Source of the DNA: Candidatus Faecicola pullistercoris
Lineage (GTDB): Bacteria; Bacillota; Clostridia; Christensenellales; CAG-917
Direction of reading: 5' to 3'
Length of the DNA stretch: 61,931 nt
NCBI GenBank assembly: GCA_018714105.1
Contig: DVNW01000005.1
Span: forward strand, 1 to 61,931
The notes below the pieces were generated by a model that saw only the letters and a list, made by a program, of their open reading frames with translations, ran no database searches and was not told where the DNA came from. A program made the position numbers and the translations under genes. Position 1 is the stretch's first letter. The number at the start of each line of letters is the position of its first letter. Shown here one piece after another: positions 8,145 through 18,109 of this stretch.

Positions 8145-9347
8145 TTAACCGCTTACAGCCCGACAAGTATCGGCGCTTCGTTCTTCGCCGGGAAAATACA
8201 GCGGATTAACCTTTTTTACCATGGGTACCGCGCGGTAAACGTCGCGTCTGATTTTTACCGATTTTATAAGCTTGTTGTCGAAATAGTATTCCAGAATACC
8301 CTCGCTTATCAATCCGTTTTTACCGTATGAAATTATCTTTTCCGGGACGTCTATAGTGCTGTCCTCCACGATTTTTTCTCCGCAAGGCAATTCCCTTACG
8401 ACTCTGCTTACCCTGCGTATCCTGAACGGGTTGTGCACGCCGTAAAAAACAAAGGTTACTTTTTCGCCGTCCGCCTCGCCCCCGATATACACGGGCGCGC
8501 CGGTTCGGTTGATAAAGGTAAAATCAGTATAGTCGCTGACCATGGCGTCGAAGCTGGGTTCCACGTAAGAAACTCCCAGCGTGTGTCTTGTTACCGACAC
8601 CGGTTCAAGGCCGGCTTCTAAAGCCGCGTTATAAAGGGTGGTCGATACCTGACAAACTCCGCCGCCTATGCCGCTTGTGAATTCGCCGTCCATGATAACG
8701 CCCGCCTCCCTGAATCCCGATTCGGCCGTGCGCTTGCCTACCGCGGCATTGAACGAAAAAATTTCTTCGTCCTCTACCACGCTGCCGTTTATACGTTCCG
8801 TAGCCAGCTTGATATTGTGTTTTCTGTTATCCGTACTGCTTGCGTAATAGGTTGTAAACCGCGCTCTTTCCACTGTAAAGGTTTTCAGCTTTTCAATATC
8901 GTAACTGCTTTTAACATTTTCAAAATCAAGGTTTAAAACTATATTTTTATTGCCTAAACATCTTTTTATGTCGTCATACACCTTATCGTCAAGTTTTCTG
9001 CCGTCTTTGCCCTCTTCGTAACAAAAGTCGCCGTCAAAGGTGATTTTACCTTCCGACGGCAGGATTTCGGCGCGTTGAAAAAGGCTCAGCACAAAGTCGC
9101 CCAAGCCGTCCGCGACAGAATTTAACGCCTGCGTCCGACTGTTGCCCTGCGACACGCTTTCCTCGTACGCGTCCGCATAGCTCCTGCCTTTGATTCGCTC
9201 TGCAAGTGGCAGGCGCGCATAGGCAAACTCCTCGCTGTAAACCGTTCCGTCGATATCGGCGGTAACGGTAAATTTTCCGGCAGCCGACGGCAGTGAGGGG
9301 AAAAAGTTGAAAAGCAAAAGCATAATTAAAACCGCGGTCTTTTTCAT
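8145..9347 (-). CDS. VanW family protein with signal peptide, 400 aa
   Basis: An N-terminal hydrophobic signal peptide (residues 3-22) predicts export to the cell surface. The VanW domain follows: a FSFNAAVGKRTAESGF segment near residue 200 and the diagnostic GGGVCQVSTTLYNAAL stretch near residue 230. The C-terminal part resembles a G5-like surface domain. VanW proteins occur in some glycopeptide-resistance clusters, but most are housekeeping envelope proteins of unknown activity; no other van gene is near. It lies 83 bases past the end of ygiQ and has its own GAGG ribosome site. Confidence 0.85.
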   Translation of the reverse strand: MKKTAVLIMLLLFNFFPSLPSAAGKFTVTADIDGTVYSEEFAYARLPLAERIKGRSYADAYEESVSQGNSRTQALNSVADGLGDFVLSLFQRAEILPSEGKITFDGDFCYEEGKDGRKLDDKVYDDIKRCLGNKNIVLNLDFENVKSSYDIEKLKTFTVERARFTTYYASSTDNRKHNIKLATERINGSVVEDEEIFSFNAAVGKRTAESGFREAGVIMDGEFTSGIGGGVCQVSTTLYNAALEAGLEPVSVTRHTLGVSYVEPSFDAMVSDYTDFTFINRTGAPVYIGGEADGEKVTFVFYGVHNPFRIRRVSRVVRELPCGEKIVEDSTIDVPEKIISYGKNGLISEGILEYYFDNKLIKSVKIRRDVYRAVPMVKKVNPLYFPGEERSADTCRAVSG

Positions 9348-9430
9348 AATATACCTCGGTTTTATTCTTTTACCTTATCGGAATATTATATCTTACATAT
9401 ATTGGAAGACGCGCGCAAAGCTGAAAACGA

Positions 9431-11284
9431 TCACTTTTTCGCACGGCGCGTGACCACGGGATGAATTCTGTTCGGCTTGCCGTCCGCCGCGTCCTTTCCG
9501 CCCGTCGGCTTTATAAGGCAGTCGGGGCCGAAACCTATAAGTTCTTTCCTTCCCGCTTTTATAAGGGCCTGTCTGATAATGTCGTAATTTGTCTTTTTGC
9601 GGTACTGCAACAGCGCCCTTTGCATGCGCTTTTCTTCCTTATCACGCGGAACGTAAACCTTTTCCATGGTGTCGGGATTAATGCCGGTATAGTACATGCA
9701 CGTCGATTTGGTTGAGGGAGTAGGATAAAAATCCTGTACCTGTTCCGGTTGATAAGAAACGGATTTGAGATACCTCGCCAGTTCTATCGCGTCGTTGAGC
9801 GTGCATCCGGGATGGGAAGAAATGAGATATGGAACGAGGTACTGTTCCTTGCCGACTTTGCGGGTAATGTCGTAAAACTTTTCCGAAAATTTAAGATAGG
9901 TCTCGAAAGGCGGCTTGTTCATCAGCCTGAGCACGTTGTTCCTGCAATGCTCGGGCGCTACTTTGAGTTGTCCGCTTATATGATGCTTTATAAGGGTGTG
10001 CAGGAACTCGGGATTTTTATCCATGAGGGCGTAATCGTACCTTACTCCGCTGCGGATAAATACTTTTTTGACTTTGGGAATCTGCCTGAGCGATTTTAAA
10101 ATATCGAGATATTCGGTATGGTCCGCTTCGAGATTGTTGCAGCTTTCGTATCCTATGCAGTTTTTACCTGCGCAAGCGCCGTGTTCCTGCTGTTTCCTGC
10201 ATGCGGGATTACGGAAATTGGCGGTAGGGCCGCCCACGTCGTGAATATACCCCTTGAAATCCTCGCGCTCGGTAAACGACTTTGCCTCGGCTATTATGGA
10301 CTGCTTGCTTCGCTTCTGAATAATACGCCCCATATGATAAGTCAACGCGCAATAGCTGCAACCCCCGAAGCAACCGCGATGCGAAGTAATGCTGAATTTG
10401 ACCTCTTCTATTGCGGGAACGCCGTCCTTGTACATCGGATGGCAGTCGCGCTCGAAAGGCAGGGAATATACGAGATCGAGTTCGCTTTCGGACAGCGGAA
10501 GCTGAGGCTTGTTCTGAATAACGTATTTCGCTCCGTGTCTTTGGCACAGTACCGATGCCGTATGAAAATCGCTGTTTCTGCTTTGCAAATTAAAAGCCTT
10601 GACGTATTTTTCCTTGTCCGCCGCCACCTCTTCGTATGAAGGACAGAATTTATATTCCCTGAATGCCGCTTTTACGCTTTTGGGAAGAGAGTCGTAATCC
10701 GAAGCGTAACATGTGCCTCGCACGTTTTTTATCGCGGCAAGCGGAACGCCTTTGTCAAGCAAGGCGCAGATGTCGGCTACGGGCTTTTCTCCCATTCCGT
10801 ATATCAGCAGGTCGGCCCCGCTGTCGATAAGCACGGAGGGCATGACTTTATCGGCCCAGTAGTCGTAATGAGCAAATCTTCTCAGACTCGCCTCGACTCC
10901 GCCTATCGCCACGGCGCTGTCGGGAAACAGTTCTTTGAGTTTACGGGTATACACCGTTACGGCGCGGTCGGGCCTGCGTCCGAACCTGCCGCCCTCGCTG
11001 TAAACGTCTGCCGTTCTTCTTATTTTGGCAACGGTATAATTGTTTACCATGCTGTCGACGACGCCGCCCGAAACCATAAATCCTATGCGAGGTCTGCCGA
11101 AAACCTTATAATCCTCGTCCGAAACCGGTTGCGGCACGATGCCCACCGTATAGCCGTAATGCTGCAACAATCTGGCTATTACCGCATGTCCGAACGAGGG
11201 ATGATCCACGTACGCGTCCGCGGAAACCAGCACGAAATCCACGCTGCCGCCGGCTTCTTGTAAATTTACAGGTAAAAATGCCAT
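9431..11284 (-). CDS. ygiQ: YgiQ family (UPF0313) radical SAM protein, 617 aa
   Basis: The radical SAM cluster-binding motif RGCFGGCSYC (CxxxCxxC) is near residue 308. The conserved YgiQ N-terminus (ADAYVDHPSFGHAVI) resembles a cobalamin-binding-type domain. Later cysteines in the CRKQQEHGACAGKNC region may bind a second cluster. The length is typical. The substrate of the family is not known to me. Its ATG overlaps the stop of the PurL-like gene (TAATG), so translation is coupled. It is the last gene of the long spoIIE operon. Confidence 0.9.
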   Translation of the reverse strand: MAFLPVNLQEAGGSVDFVLVSADAYVDHPSFGHAVIARLLQHYGYTVGIVPQPVSDEDYKVFGRPRIGFMVSGGVVDSMVNNYTVAKIRRTADVYSEGGRFGRRPDRAVTVYTRKLKELFPDSAVAIGGVEASLRRFAHYDYWADKVMPSVLIDSGADLLIYGMGEKPVADICALLDKGVPLAAIKNVRGTCYASDYDSLPKSVKAAFREYKFCPSYEEVAADKEKYVKAFNLQSRNSDFHTASVLCQRHGAKYVIQNKPQLPLSESELDLVYSLPFERDCHPMYKDGVPAIEEVKFSITSHRGCFGGCSYCALTYHMGRIIQKRSKQSIIAEAKSFTEREDFKGYIHDVGGPTANFRNPACRKQQEHGACAGKNCIGYESCNNLEADHTEYLDILKSLRQIPKVKKVFIRSGVRYDYALMDKNPEFLHTLIKHHISGQLKVAPEHCRNNVLRLMNKPPFETYLKFSEKFYDITRKVGKEQYLVPYLISSHPGCTLNDAIELARYLKSVSYQPEQVQDFYPTPSTKSTCMYYTGINPDTMEKVYVPRDKEEKRMQRALLQYRKKTNYDIIRQALIKAGRKELIGFGPDCLIKPTGGKDAADGKPNRIHPVVTRRAKK

Positions 11285-14088
11285 TATCTGAAATACTTAA
11301 CTCCTGCCTGATATATTTTCATGTTGACGTTGTCTTTACCGCAAACCATCAGTTCGGGAACGTCGTGCCTTACTGCCGTAAGCCCAAGCACTCTTCCGTC
11401 GAAAGCCGAAAGTCCCTCCGCCGCCGAATCCGACCCCGCGGGATTAAACGACGCGTCCATTGTTGCTTTAAGGTTAAAGTCGGCGTACTGAGTGGCAAGA
11501 TCGCCGTTAAGCATAAGCTGTTCGGCATACTCTTTACTGAAAGTAAGACTGTTGTACCTGCCGCTAATAATCTGCGGATAGACCTGCCCCGTAACCGCGT
11601 TTGCAAGCCACGGCGACTTGTTGGACGCCACCTTGACGTCGGCTCTGACGAAAGCGCGGCGCATAGAAGCGTTATCGGCCAGCTTTACGGTAAACCTTTC
11701 GTCGTCCGGGATAAGTCCCAGCCCGGCTAAAATCCTGAATCCGCCTCCCATGCCCAGCACCAGTCCGTTACGGTTGACGAGCTCGTAAATCTCTTCGTTC
11801 ACAGCGGGCGAAGACAGAAAATCGGCCCATGCTTTAAGCGCTCTGAGATTGTCGGTATCCGCCGCTATAACCAGCATCTGCGCCTGCGATATCGCGGCGG
11901 CCGCGTGCCCTGCGAACTTTGCGTAAGCGTCGCCCGAAGCGGCGTACACGTTCACCGTTTTGGCCCCGGCCTGTTCGAGATAGCCCGCTACCGCCAGACT
12001 GTCGCCGTCGATACACGGAATAACCGCCCTGGGCTTACCCGTTCCGACCGTCCCTGCGGATTTTACCGAATAACTGTATCCCGGCGTTTTTATTGTTTCG
12101 TCCCCGTAATAAGGCGTCGGAAATACTCTTTCTTCATGCCTTCCGGATACGTCAAGGTAAAGGCTGTCGCTAATTATTCCGTTGTCGGTAACAAGCTGTT
12201 TACGCTCCCTGATTTCGCCTATAATACGTTCGCCCGCGCCCGATTTTTTGGCAGCAACGCAAACCGCACCTCCGTAAGGAATAAGCAATTCGGCCGTTAA
12301 AGGCTTCAAATAAATACCTTTGCCGGCAGCGGCGGCAAGACCTATAAGCGTATGCGCCGCTCCCTTGGGGGTTACTCCTTCCCCGAACGGAAACAGATTT
12401 TTATCAGCATTATCCGCTATGAATTCCGTTATTTTTTCCGGGTTATCTCCAAACGGCAGGAATATCGCCTGTCCCGACGTCGGTAAGCCGTCCGAAAGAG
12501 GGTTGATACGCTTCAGCGCCCTCTTTTCTTTTACCAGAGCGACGCACGGTTTATACCCGCGCGCGGTTACGGATATGTGCGACAACGCGCATTCTCTGAA
12601 AACCGTATCCACGTTGTAGGCCGCAAAAGCTTCTTTAAGCTCGGCAGCCTGTTCCGCGCTGCCCAGAAGACTTACCGACAGCTTCACGTCCTCTGCTTTA
12701 ATCCCTTTGAAAAGCAGGCCGCAAACGCATGCCGCCGCCACCTGCCTCGCCCTCAGAGTATCGTCGAAAAAAGCGGCCGCGGTATTGACCACAACGTCAC
12801 GCTCTCCCTCTTTGTATGCGGCAAAGCACCTGTCGTCTTCCGCGCCTTCCGTAGCGAAAAGGTATTTTTGCGCGTCCGAATTTTTAAACGCCCGACAGAA
12901 TTCTTTTCTGCAAGCGCCCGTACTTCCCGCGGCAAAAGCCGCCACTGCCGCCGAGTTTTTATTTTCCGCCGTCAGCGCAAGCGCGCTTTCAACGTTATAT
13001 TTGCCGCCGAAATCGCCGTTTATATCCCTGTTATAATACGTTAAAGGCGCTGTTTTGCTTAAAACCTCTTCGCCGCCTTTGGTTATTAAAGCCGCGACGT
13101 CGCCGATTCTGCCTATCTCGACAACGGTAAATCCTTTGTCGGAAAAAAGTTTTTTTGCTTTGGACGATATGGTTTCGTCGGCGCTTACGATAAGTTTGAA
13201 ATCCCTTTCAGCAAAAAACGCCTCGGCAGCGGACGCTTTGGCAAACGCGGTAACTCTTACCTTTAAGTCGCTGAGAAGTCCTGCCGTGCCGCACCCGTCC
13301 GTAATTGCCGCAAACAGCCTGCTCTCGTTAAAGGCCCGATCTTTACAGGCCGCCGCTAGAGCGGCCGCGCTATGAGAACTTACGGCAAACACTCTGTCGC
13401 CCTTTACGGGGACTTCGGCGTCGCCGTCCATGCTGAGCGAAAGAACGGCTCCTTTCCCTTTATCGCCCGAAGACAGAAACACCGCTTTCGATACCTGTAT
13501 GCCCGCATCTGCAAGCATTTCGCCCGCAGCGTCCGTCACCAGTCCCGAAAGCACCGCGTTTTCGGCAATTTCGGTATCCCCGCAGGTAAGCGTCAGCGTA
13601 CATCTTTGCACGGATTTTTCCAGGCGTCCCGCGGTACAAAGAGAGATAAGCCGCCCGACCCGCCTTTTCCAGCCCGCGTCGAACGGAATAAACGCGCTTC
13701 CCGTACCTCTTATTCCGCTGTCGTCCCCGGAGACATAATCGCTTCCCGCGCCAAATACTGCATCGGCGCATTCGGGAATGTCGCCGCCGGCCGCGGCAGC
13801 CAGAAAATATTGCTGACCCGTTATTTCAAGCGGCAGTTTCGCCAGTATCTTTTCTTCCTGCTCGCTGAAAGCCGTGCCGTCGAATTTTTTAAGACGGAAA
13901 ACGGTTTCGCCGCCCCACAGATTAAAGTCCTCTCCCGTAAGAATTCTGCCGCTCTTGGCAAAAACAGCGCCGTTCTTCGCGCTTACTCCCTTTACTATCA
14001 TGACGTCTGCCCCGAAATATTCGGCCAGCAGATATCTTTCGTGGGCGAACGCCTCTTTGTATTCAATAAAAAAATCGTACTTTTCCAT
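11284..14088 (-). CDS. PurL-derived pseudoenzyme (FGAM synthase paralogue without active sites), 934 aa
   Basis: The C-terminal 250 residues align by eye with the glutaminase domain of the roughly 1250-aa clostridial FGAM synthase PurL: SNKSPWLAN, LNGDLATQYADFN, FDGRVLGL and the terminal GVKYFR are diagnostic. The nucleophile loop GxCNGFQ reads GMGGGFR, and the catalytic HGEG reads SGRYN, so the cysteine, histidine and glutamate are all lost. The synthase half is also diverged; I see no ETHNHP or GGKDSM block, and the protein is about 300 residues short. It cannot be a working FGAM synthase. The frame is intact over 2.8 kb and coupled to neighbours, so it is kept for some other purpose. The N-terminal 600 residues are hard to assign. 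Confidence 0.72.
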   Translation of the reverse strand: MEKYDFFIEYKEAFAHERYLLAEYFGADVMIVKGVSAKNGAVFAKSGRILTGEDFNLWGGETVFRLKKFDGTAFSEQEEKILAKLPLEITGQQYFLAAAAGGDIPECADAVFGAGSDYVSGDDSGIRGTGSAFIPFDAGWKRRVGRLISLCTAGRLEKSVQRCTLTLTCGDTEIAENAVLSGLVTDAAGEMLADAGIQVSKAVFLSSGDKGKGAVLSLSMDGDAEVPVKGDRVFAVSSHSAAALAAACKDRAFNESRLFAAITDGCGTAGLLSDLKVRVTAFAKASAAEAFFAERDFKLIVSADETISSKAKKLFSDKGFTVVEIGRIGDVAALITKGGEEVLSKTAPLTYYNRDINGDFGGKYNVESALALTAENKNSAAVAAFAAGSTGACRKEFCRAFKNSDAQKYLFATEGAEDDRCFAAYKEGERDVVVNTAAAFFDDTLRARQVAAACVCGLLFKGIKAEDVKLSVSLLGSAEQAAELKEAFAAYNVDTVFRECALSHISVTARGYKPCVALVKEKRALKRINPLSDGLPTSGQAIFLPFGDNPEKITEFIADNADKNLFPFGEGVTPKGAAHTLIGLAAAAGKGIYLKPLTAELLIPYGGAVCVAAKKSGAGERIIGEIRERKQLVTDNGIISDSLYLDVSGRHEERVFPTPYYGDETIKTPGYSYSVKSAGTVGTGKPRAVIPCIDGDSLAVAGYLEQAGAKTVNVYAASGDAYAKFAGHAAAAISQAQMLVIAADTDNLRALKAWADFLSSPAVNEEIYELVNRNGLVLGMGGGFRILAGLGLIPDDERFTVKLADNASMRRAFVRADVKVASNKSPWLANAVTGQVYPQIISGRYNSLTFSKEYAEQLMLNGDLATQYADFNLKATMDASFNPAGSDSAAEGLSAFDGRVLGLTAVRHDVPELMVCGKDNVNMKIYQAGVKYFR

Positions 14089-14098
14089 ATGTTTTTCC

Positions 14099-15994
14099 TT
14101 ATTGTCTCTCTTTTCGCGCGCATATCCCGTCCAGCGTTTCGGAAACGGTTGCCCATTCTTCGAGCAAAGCGTCTTCTTCGGCTTTTAACGCGCGCAATCT
14201 TTTGTTGATTTCCTCGGCTTCTTTATACTCGGCATGAGTTAAAGTATAAAGTTTATGCGTAAGCGTTTTTTCCTCTTCTTCGGACTCGCGTATTTTTGCC
14301 TCGATTACGGCAAGCCTCTTACTTAGCGAAAGAGGCGCCTTTTTCGGGGCGGCTTTCTTTCGGACAGGTTCCGCCGCTGCGGCGACTTCGTCCTGCAAAC
14401 CGTTCTGCAATTGTTCGTATTCGACAAACCCGCCCTTAAAAGTATTCAGCTTTCCGTCCTTGACGCAAAGCAGAACGGATGCCGTCCTTTGCAAGAAATA
14501 TCTGTCGTGCGATACGAACAGCACCGTTCCCTCATATTCGGCCAAAGCGTCTTCGAGGGCCTCTCTCGCCGCAAGGTCGAGATGGTTGGTGGGTTCGTCC
14601 AGAATCAGCAGCCCGTATTTGTCGCAAGTAAGCATCACGAGCGACAGTTTTGCCTTCTGCCCGCCCGAAAGTTCGCCTACTTTCTTGTCGGCGCAATCGG
14701 CAAGCAGCGCCGCGCCCAGTTTGGCCATTACCGTAGTTTTGTCCTCGAACGGGCATACCGCCCAAAGCTGTTCGAGTACGGTAAGACCGTTGTTGAGGTT
14801 GCGGTTTTTCTGGTCGTAATATCCGGCGCGCACACCCGCTCCGAAGCGTATTTCCGCCTCTGATTTGCCGAAGGAGGAATACAGCCTTTCCATAAGCGTG
14901 GATTTACCTGTGCCGTTTTCGCCCAGCACGCCCGCCCTGTCGCCTTTTGTCAATTCAAAATTAACATTATCAAGCAGTTTATTGTCAAATATATACAAAT
15001 CAAGCCCTTTTACGGTTAAAACCGCCTTTGCGCCGCTTCCTGCCTGAAACTTGAAACGAGGCTTGGAAAAGTCTTCGAAAGGCTTTTCCGCCATCTCCAT
15101 GTTTTCTATTTGTTTAAGCCTGCCGCGCGCACTTTTGGCCGTGCTTGCCCTTGCTCTGTTTTTTTGAGCGTATTCGGTCATGGCGGCGATTTTCAACTGC
15201 TGTTTTTCGTATTCCTTGCGCATGAGGGCAAGTCTTTCCGCTTTAAGCGTTTTATATTTGGTGTAGTTTCCCTTGTACGTCACGACGCGGGTATTTTCGA
15301 TTTCCCATATTTCGGAAACCGTCTTGTCGAGAAAGTATCTGTCGTGCGAAACTATTATAACCGTGCCTTTATACGTCGCCAAATAATTTTCCAGCCAGTA
15401 CAGGGTTTTAAAATCCAGATGGTTGGTAGGCTCGTCCAGAATAAGAAGCTCGGGTTCGGCAAGCAGCAAAAGCGCAAGTTCCAGCCTTGTTTTTTCACCG
15501 CCTGACAGAGTATCCACCACCCTGTCGTACAGTCCGCCGAAAGCCATTCCGTTTAGTACGGTCTTGATTTTGGCGTCGACGCCGTATCCGTCGCCCGCCG
15601 TGAACTCGTTCAGCTTTTTTTCGTATTCCGAGGTAAGCCGAGCGTATTTTTCCGAGTGCGAGTCAGTCGCGCTTATTTCCGTTTCCAGGCGTCTCATCTC
15701 GTCCTGCGCGGCCAGCACGGCGGAAAAAACCTCTTCGGCTTTTTTGTAAACCGTCTGTTTACCTGACGACGCCGCGTTTTGCTCCATATATCCCGTAACA
15801 AGGCCGCTTCTGACGTACAGCTGCCCCGCGTCGGGTTGCAGTTTGCCCGTAATTATTTTCAGAAGCGTGGTCTTGCCCGCTCCGTTAACACCGATTATTC
15901 CGATGCGGTGATTCCGGTCCACGGTAAGGTCCACATCGCATAGAACCGCGCGGTGGTCGTAGCCGAAATTTACGCCTTTTAGCTGAACCAACAT
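14099..15994 (-). CDS. ABC-F family ATPase, 631 aa
   Basis: It has two ABC domains in one chain and no membrane segments, as in ABC-F translation factors that act at the ribosomal E site. Walker A GVNGAGKTT (about residue 36) and GENGTGKST (about 360) are present, with signatures LSGGEKTRLE and LSGGQKAKLS and both LILDEPTNHLD Walker B motifs. A charged linker separates the domains, and a C-terminal helical coiled coil (about 560-631) resembles Uup/YfmR-like members. Its start overlaps the PHP gene stop by one base (TAATG). Whether it is housekeeping or protects ribosomes from antibiotics cannot be told from sequence alone. Confidence 0.93.
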   Translation of the reverse strand: MLVQLKGVNFGYDHRAVLCDVDLTVDRNHRIGIIGVNGAGKTTLLKIITGKLQPDAGQLYVRSGLVTGYMEQNAASSGKQTVYKKAEEVFSAVLAAQDEMRRLETEISATDSHSEKYARLTSEYEKKLNEFTAGDGYGVDAKIKTVLNGMAFGGLYDRVVDTLSGGEKTRLELALLLLAEPELLILDEPTNHLDFKTLYWLENYLATYKGTVIIVSHDRYFLDKTVSEIWEIENTRVVTYKGNYTKYKTLKAERLALMRKEYEKQQLKIAAMTEYAQKNRARASTAKSARGRLKQIENMEMAEKPFEDFSKPRFKFQAGSGAKAVLTVKGLDLYIFDNKLLDNVNFELTKGDRAGVLGENGTGKSTLMERLYSSFGKSEAEIRFGAGVRAGYYDQKNRNLNNGLTVLEQLWAVCPFEDKTTVMAKLGAALLADCADKKVGELSGGQKAKLSLVMLTCDKYGLLILDEPTNHLDLAAREALEDALAEYEGTVLFVSHDRYFLQRTASVLLCVKDGKLNTFKGGFVEYEQLQNGLQDEVAAAAEPVRKKAAPKKAPLSLSKRLAVIEAKIRESEEEEKTLTHKLYTLTHAEYKEAEEINKRLRALKAEEDALLEEWATVSETLDGICARKERQ

Positions 15995-16815
15995 TATTTA
16001 AGGCCTAACCTTGAAAGAGATTTTGCGTCGAGGAGATCCCCTCTGAACGAGGGACTCAGGTAACTTGAGTCGTCGTTATGATAATCCGTTCCCGCCGTTT
16101 TGATAAGGCCGATGCGGTCGGCGAGTTTGACGAGTTCGGCGGTTTCGGTTTCGTTGTGAGTGGCGTAATGGCATTCCAGACCCTCGAGTCCGTAACGCTT
16201 AAGTCCCGTAACCAGAGGCTCAAGCATCTTTTTGTTAAGTATTTTCGCGGGATGAGCAAGCACGGGTACGCCGCCGTATCCTTTTATAAGCTTAACGGCT
16301 TCAAGTGGCGTAAGCCGTCTGCCGGGGCTGTGAGCGGGCTTCCCGTTGCCTATATAGAAATCGAAAGCGTCGTTTACCGTTTTGCAATACCCTGCGGCCA
16401 CCATGGCCTGCGCGATATGGTATCTGCCCAGATTGTCGTTTTCAAGATCGAGCCCCGTGCCGCTTAAATCCATACCCATATCTTTGAGTTTACGTACGAT
16501 AATATAATTTCTTTCCTTGCGTTTGCTGCGTACGGTTACAAGCTCGTCAAGAAAACCCGCGTCGGTATACGGCACCCGATATCCGAGAATATGCACCTCT
16601 CCTATGCTTTCGGAGTATGAGGAAAGCTCTATGCCCGAAACAAACCGGACTTTTTCAGCCTTTGCCGTTTCGGCCGCCCTCGCCACTCCGTTTACGGTGT
16701 CGTGATCGGTTATTGCAAGCGCGTCGAACCCCTTGCCTTTTTCTTTGAGTACGACTTCTTCGGGCGACAGCGCACCGTCCGACGCCGTAGTATGTATGTG
16801 AAGATTACAGTTCAT
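15994..16815 (-). CDS. PHP-domain phosphoesterase (RNase AM/YciV-like), 273 aa
   Basis: The metal-binding PHP motifs are intact: HIHTTASDG (residues 6-14), ITDHDT (about 35), a glutamate in SGIELSS (about 60), HPAK (about 190) and GTDYH near the C-terminus. This architecture matches the 3',5'-nucleoside bisphosphate phosphatase / 5'-3' exoribonuclease family (YciV). It probably acts in the cytosol on pAp or short RNA. It overlaps rmuC by 11 bases and abf-type ABC-F by one base, so all are co-translated. Confidence 0.88.
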   Translation of the reverse strand: MNCNLHIHTTASDGALSPEEVVLKEKGKGFDALAITDHDTVNGVARAAETAKAEKVRFVSGIELSSYSESIGEVHILGYRVPYTDAGFLDELVTVRSKRKERNYIIVRKLKDMGMDLSGTGLDLENDNLGRYHIAQAMVAAGYCKTVNDAFDFYIGNGKPAHSPGRRLTPLEAVKLIKGYGGVPVLAHPAKILNKKMLEPLVTGLKRYGLEGLECHYATHNETETAELVKLADRIGLIKTAGTDYHNDDSSYLSPSFRGDLLDAKSLSRLGLK

Positions 16816-18109
16816 AGTCCGTCTCCTTGTCAGAAGCGGATTCGCCCAGCAGCTCGGCGGTGTCGTCCTCCACGCTTTTCAGCCTACGCTGTATGAGGTC
16901 GGAGCGCTTTGCCGCGCGCGAAATGGTATCGTCGATACTCTTAAGCTGCGTCTGCGTTTTTTCCAGCAACTCGCAAAACTTTCCGAAATCCTTTCTGAAC
17001 TGCGCCAGCAATTTCCATATTTCCGAACTGCGCTTTTCGATGGCCACTGTCTTGAAGCCCATCTGTAAGCTGTTAAGCAGAGCTGCCACCGTGGTAGGTC
17101 CGCAAATTATTACCCTGTATCGGTTTTGTATTTCGTCGCTGAGCCCGGGTATCTGCATAACTTCGGCAAAAAGCCCTTCGGTAGGAAGGTACATTATTGC
17201 GAAATCCGTAGTCTTGGGCGGACGTATATATTTTGTCTTTACGGACTGCGCCTCGGCCTTGAGTCTTGCCACAAGCGCCTTGCGGGCGCTTTCCTGCCCT
17301 TCGGCGTCCTTTGCGTCTATAATGCGCTGATAGTCCTCGGTGGGAAACTTTGCGTCCATCGGCAGGTAGGTCTTGTCGGAATCCTTACCGGGAAGCGCTA
17401 TTGCGAAATCGACCACAAGGCCGTCCTCTCTTTTGTCGGGGCGGAAATTGCGGACGTATTGCTCGCCCGTAAGTATCTGCGACAGCAGGTTGTCCAGGGA
17501 AACCTCGCCCCACGTACCCCTTGTTTTGACGTTGGTGAGAATTTTTTTAAGGTCGCTCATTCCCGAGGTAAGTCCCTGCATCTCGCCGAAGCCCTTTGTA
17601 ATGGCCTCCAGCCTCTGCTCCACCATGGTAAAGGACTGACGGAACCTGCTTTCAAGAGTGGACGACAATTTTTCGTCCACCGTTTCGCGCATTTTTTCAA
17701 GCTGCGCAAGATTGCTTTTTTCGAGATCGCTTACCTTTTTGTCTACGGATTGCGCCATATTGTCAAGTTTGACGCTTATAATCTCGTAAAGTTTATCCAT
17801 TCGCACGTTCTGATTTTCCGTTGCCTTATCCACGCTGTCCCTGTGCACGGATAAACCCTGATTTATAAGGCGGCAGGCGTTGTCGATACGCTCCTTGCCC
17901 AGTTCGGACTGCGCCTTCAGTTCGGTAAGTATCTGAGCCTTGTCCGTATCGGTTTTGTCTTTAAGAATATTTACGGATTCGGCCGTGGCTTCTATGCCGC
18001 CGTCGTCCTTTCCCTTTGCGCCTTTTACAAGCAGAACTATCACCGCGACAAGCAAAATCACGGCTGAAGCCGCCAGCGCCATAACGGCATATAACAGATT
18101 TTCAGTCAT
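16805..18109 (-). CDS. rmuC: RmuC family DNA recombination protein, 434 aa
   Basis: An N-terminal membrane anchor (residues 5-28) is followed by a long coiled coil (about 50-180). Then comes the RmuC nuclease-like domain with VKTRGTWGEVSL, VVDFAIALPG and LPMDAKFPTEDY, the last containing the D-x-K element of the PD-(D/E)XK fold. RmuC limits inversions at short repeats in E. coli. It overlaps cca at its start by eight bases and the PHP gene at its end. Confidence 0.92.
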   Translation of the reverse strand: MTENLLYAVMALAASAVILLVAVIVLLVKGAKGKDDGGIEATAESVNILKDKTDTDKAQILTELKAQSELGKERIDNACRLINQGLSVHRDSVDKATENQNVRMDKLYEIISVKLDNMAQSVDKKVSDLEKSNLAQLEKMRETVDEKLSSTLESRFRQSFTMVEQRLEAITKGFGEMQGLTSGMSDLKKILTNVKTRGTWGEVSLDNLLSQILTGEQYVRNFRPDKREDGLVVDFAIALPGKDSDKTYLPMDAKFPTEDYQRIIDAKDAEGQESARKALVARLKAEAQSVKTKYIRPPKTTDFAIMYLPTEGLFAEVMQIPGLSDEIQNRYRVIICGPTTVAALLNSLQMGFKTVAIEKRSSEIWKLLAQFRKDFGKFCELLEKTQTQLKSIDDTISRAAKRSDLIQRRLKSVEDDTAELLGESASDKETDYEL

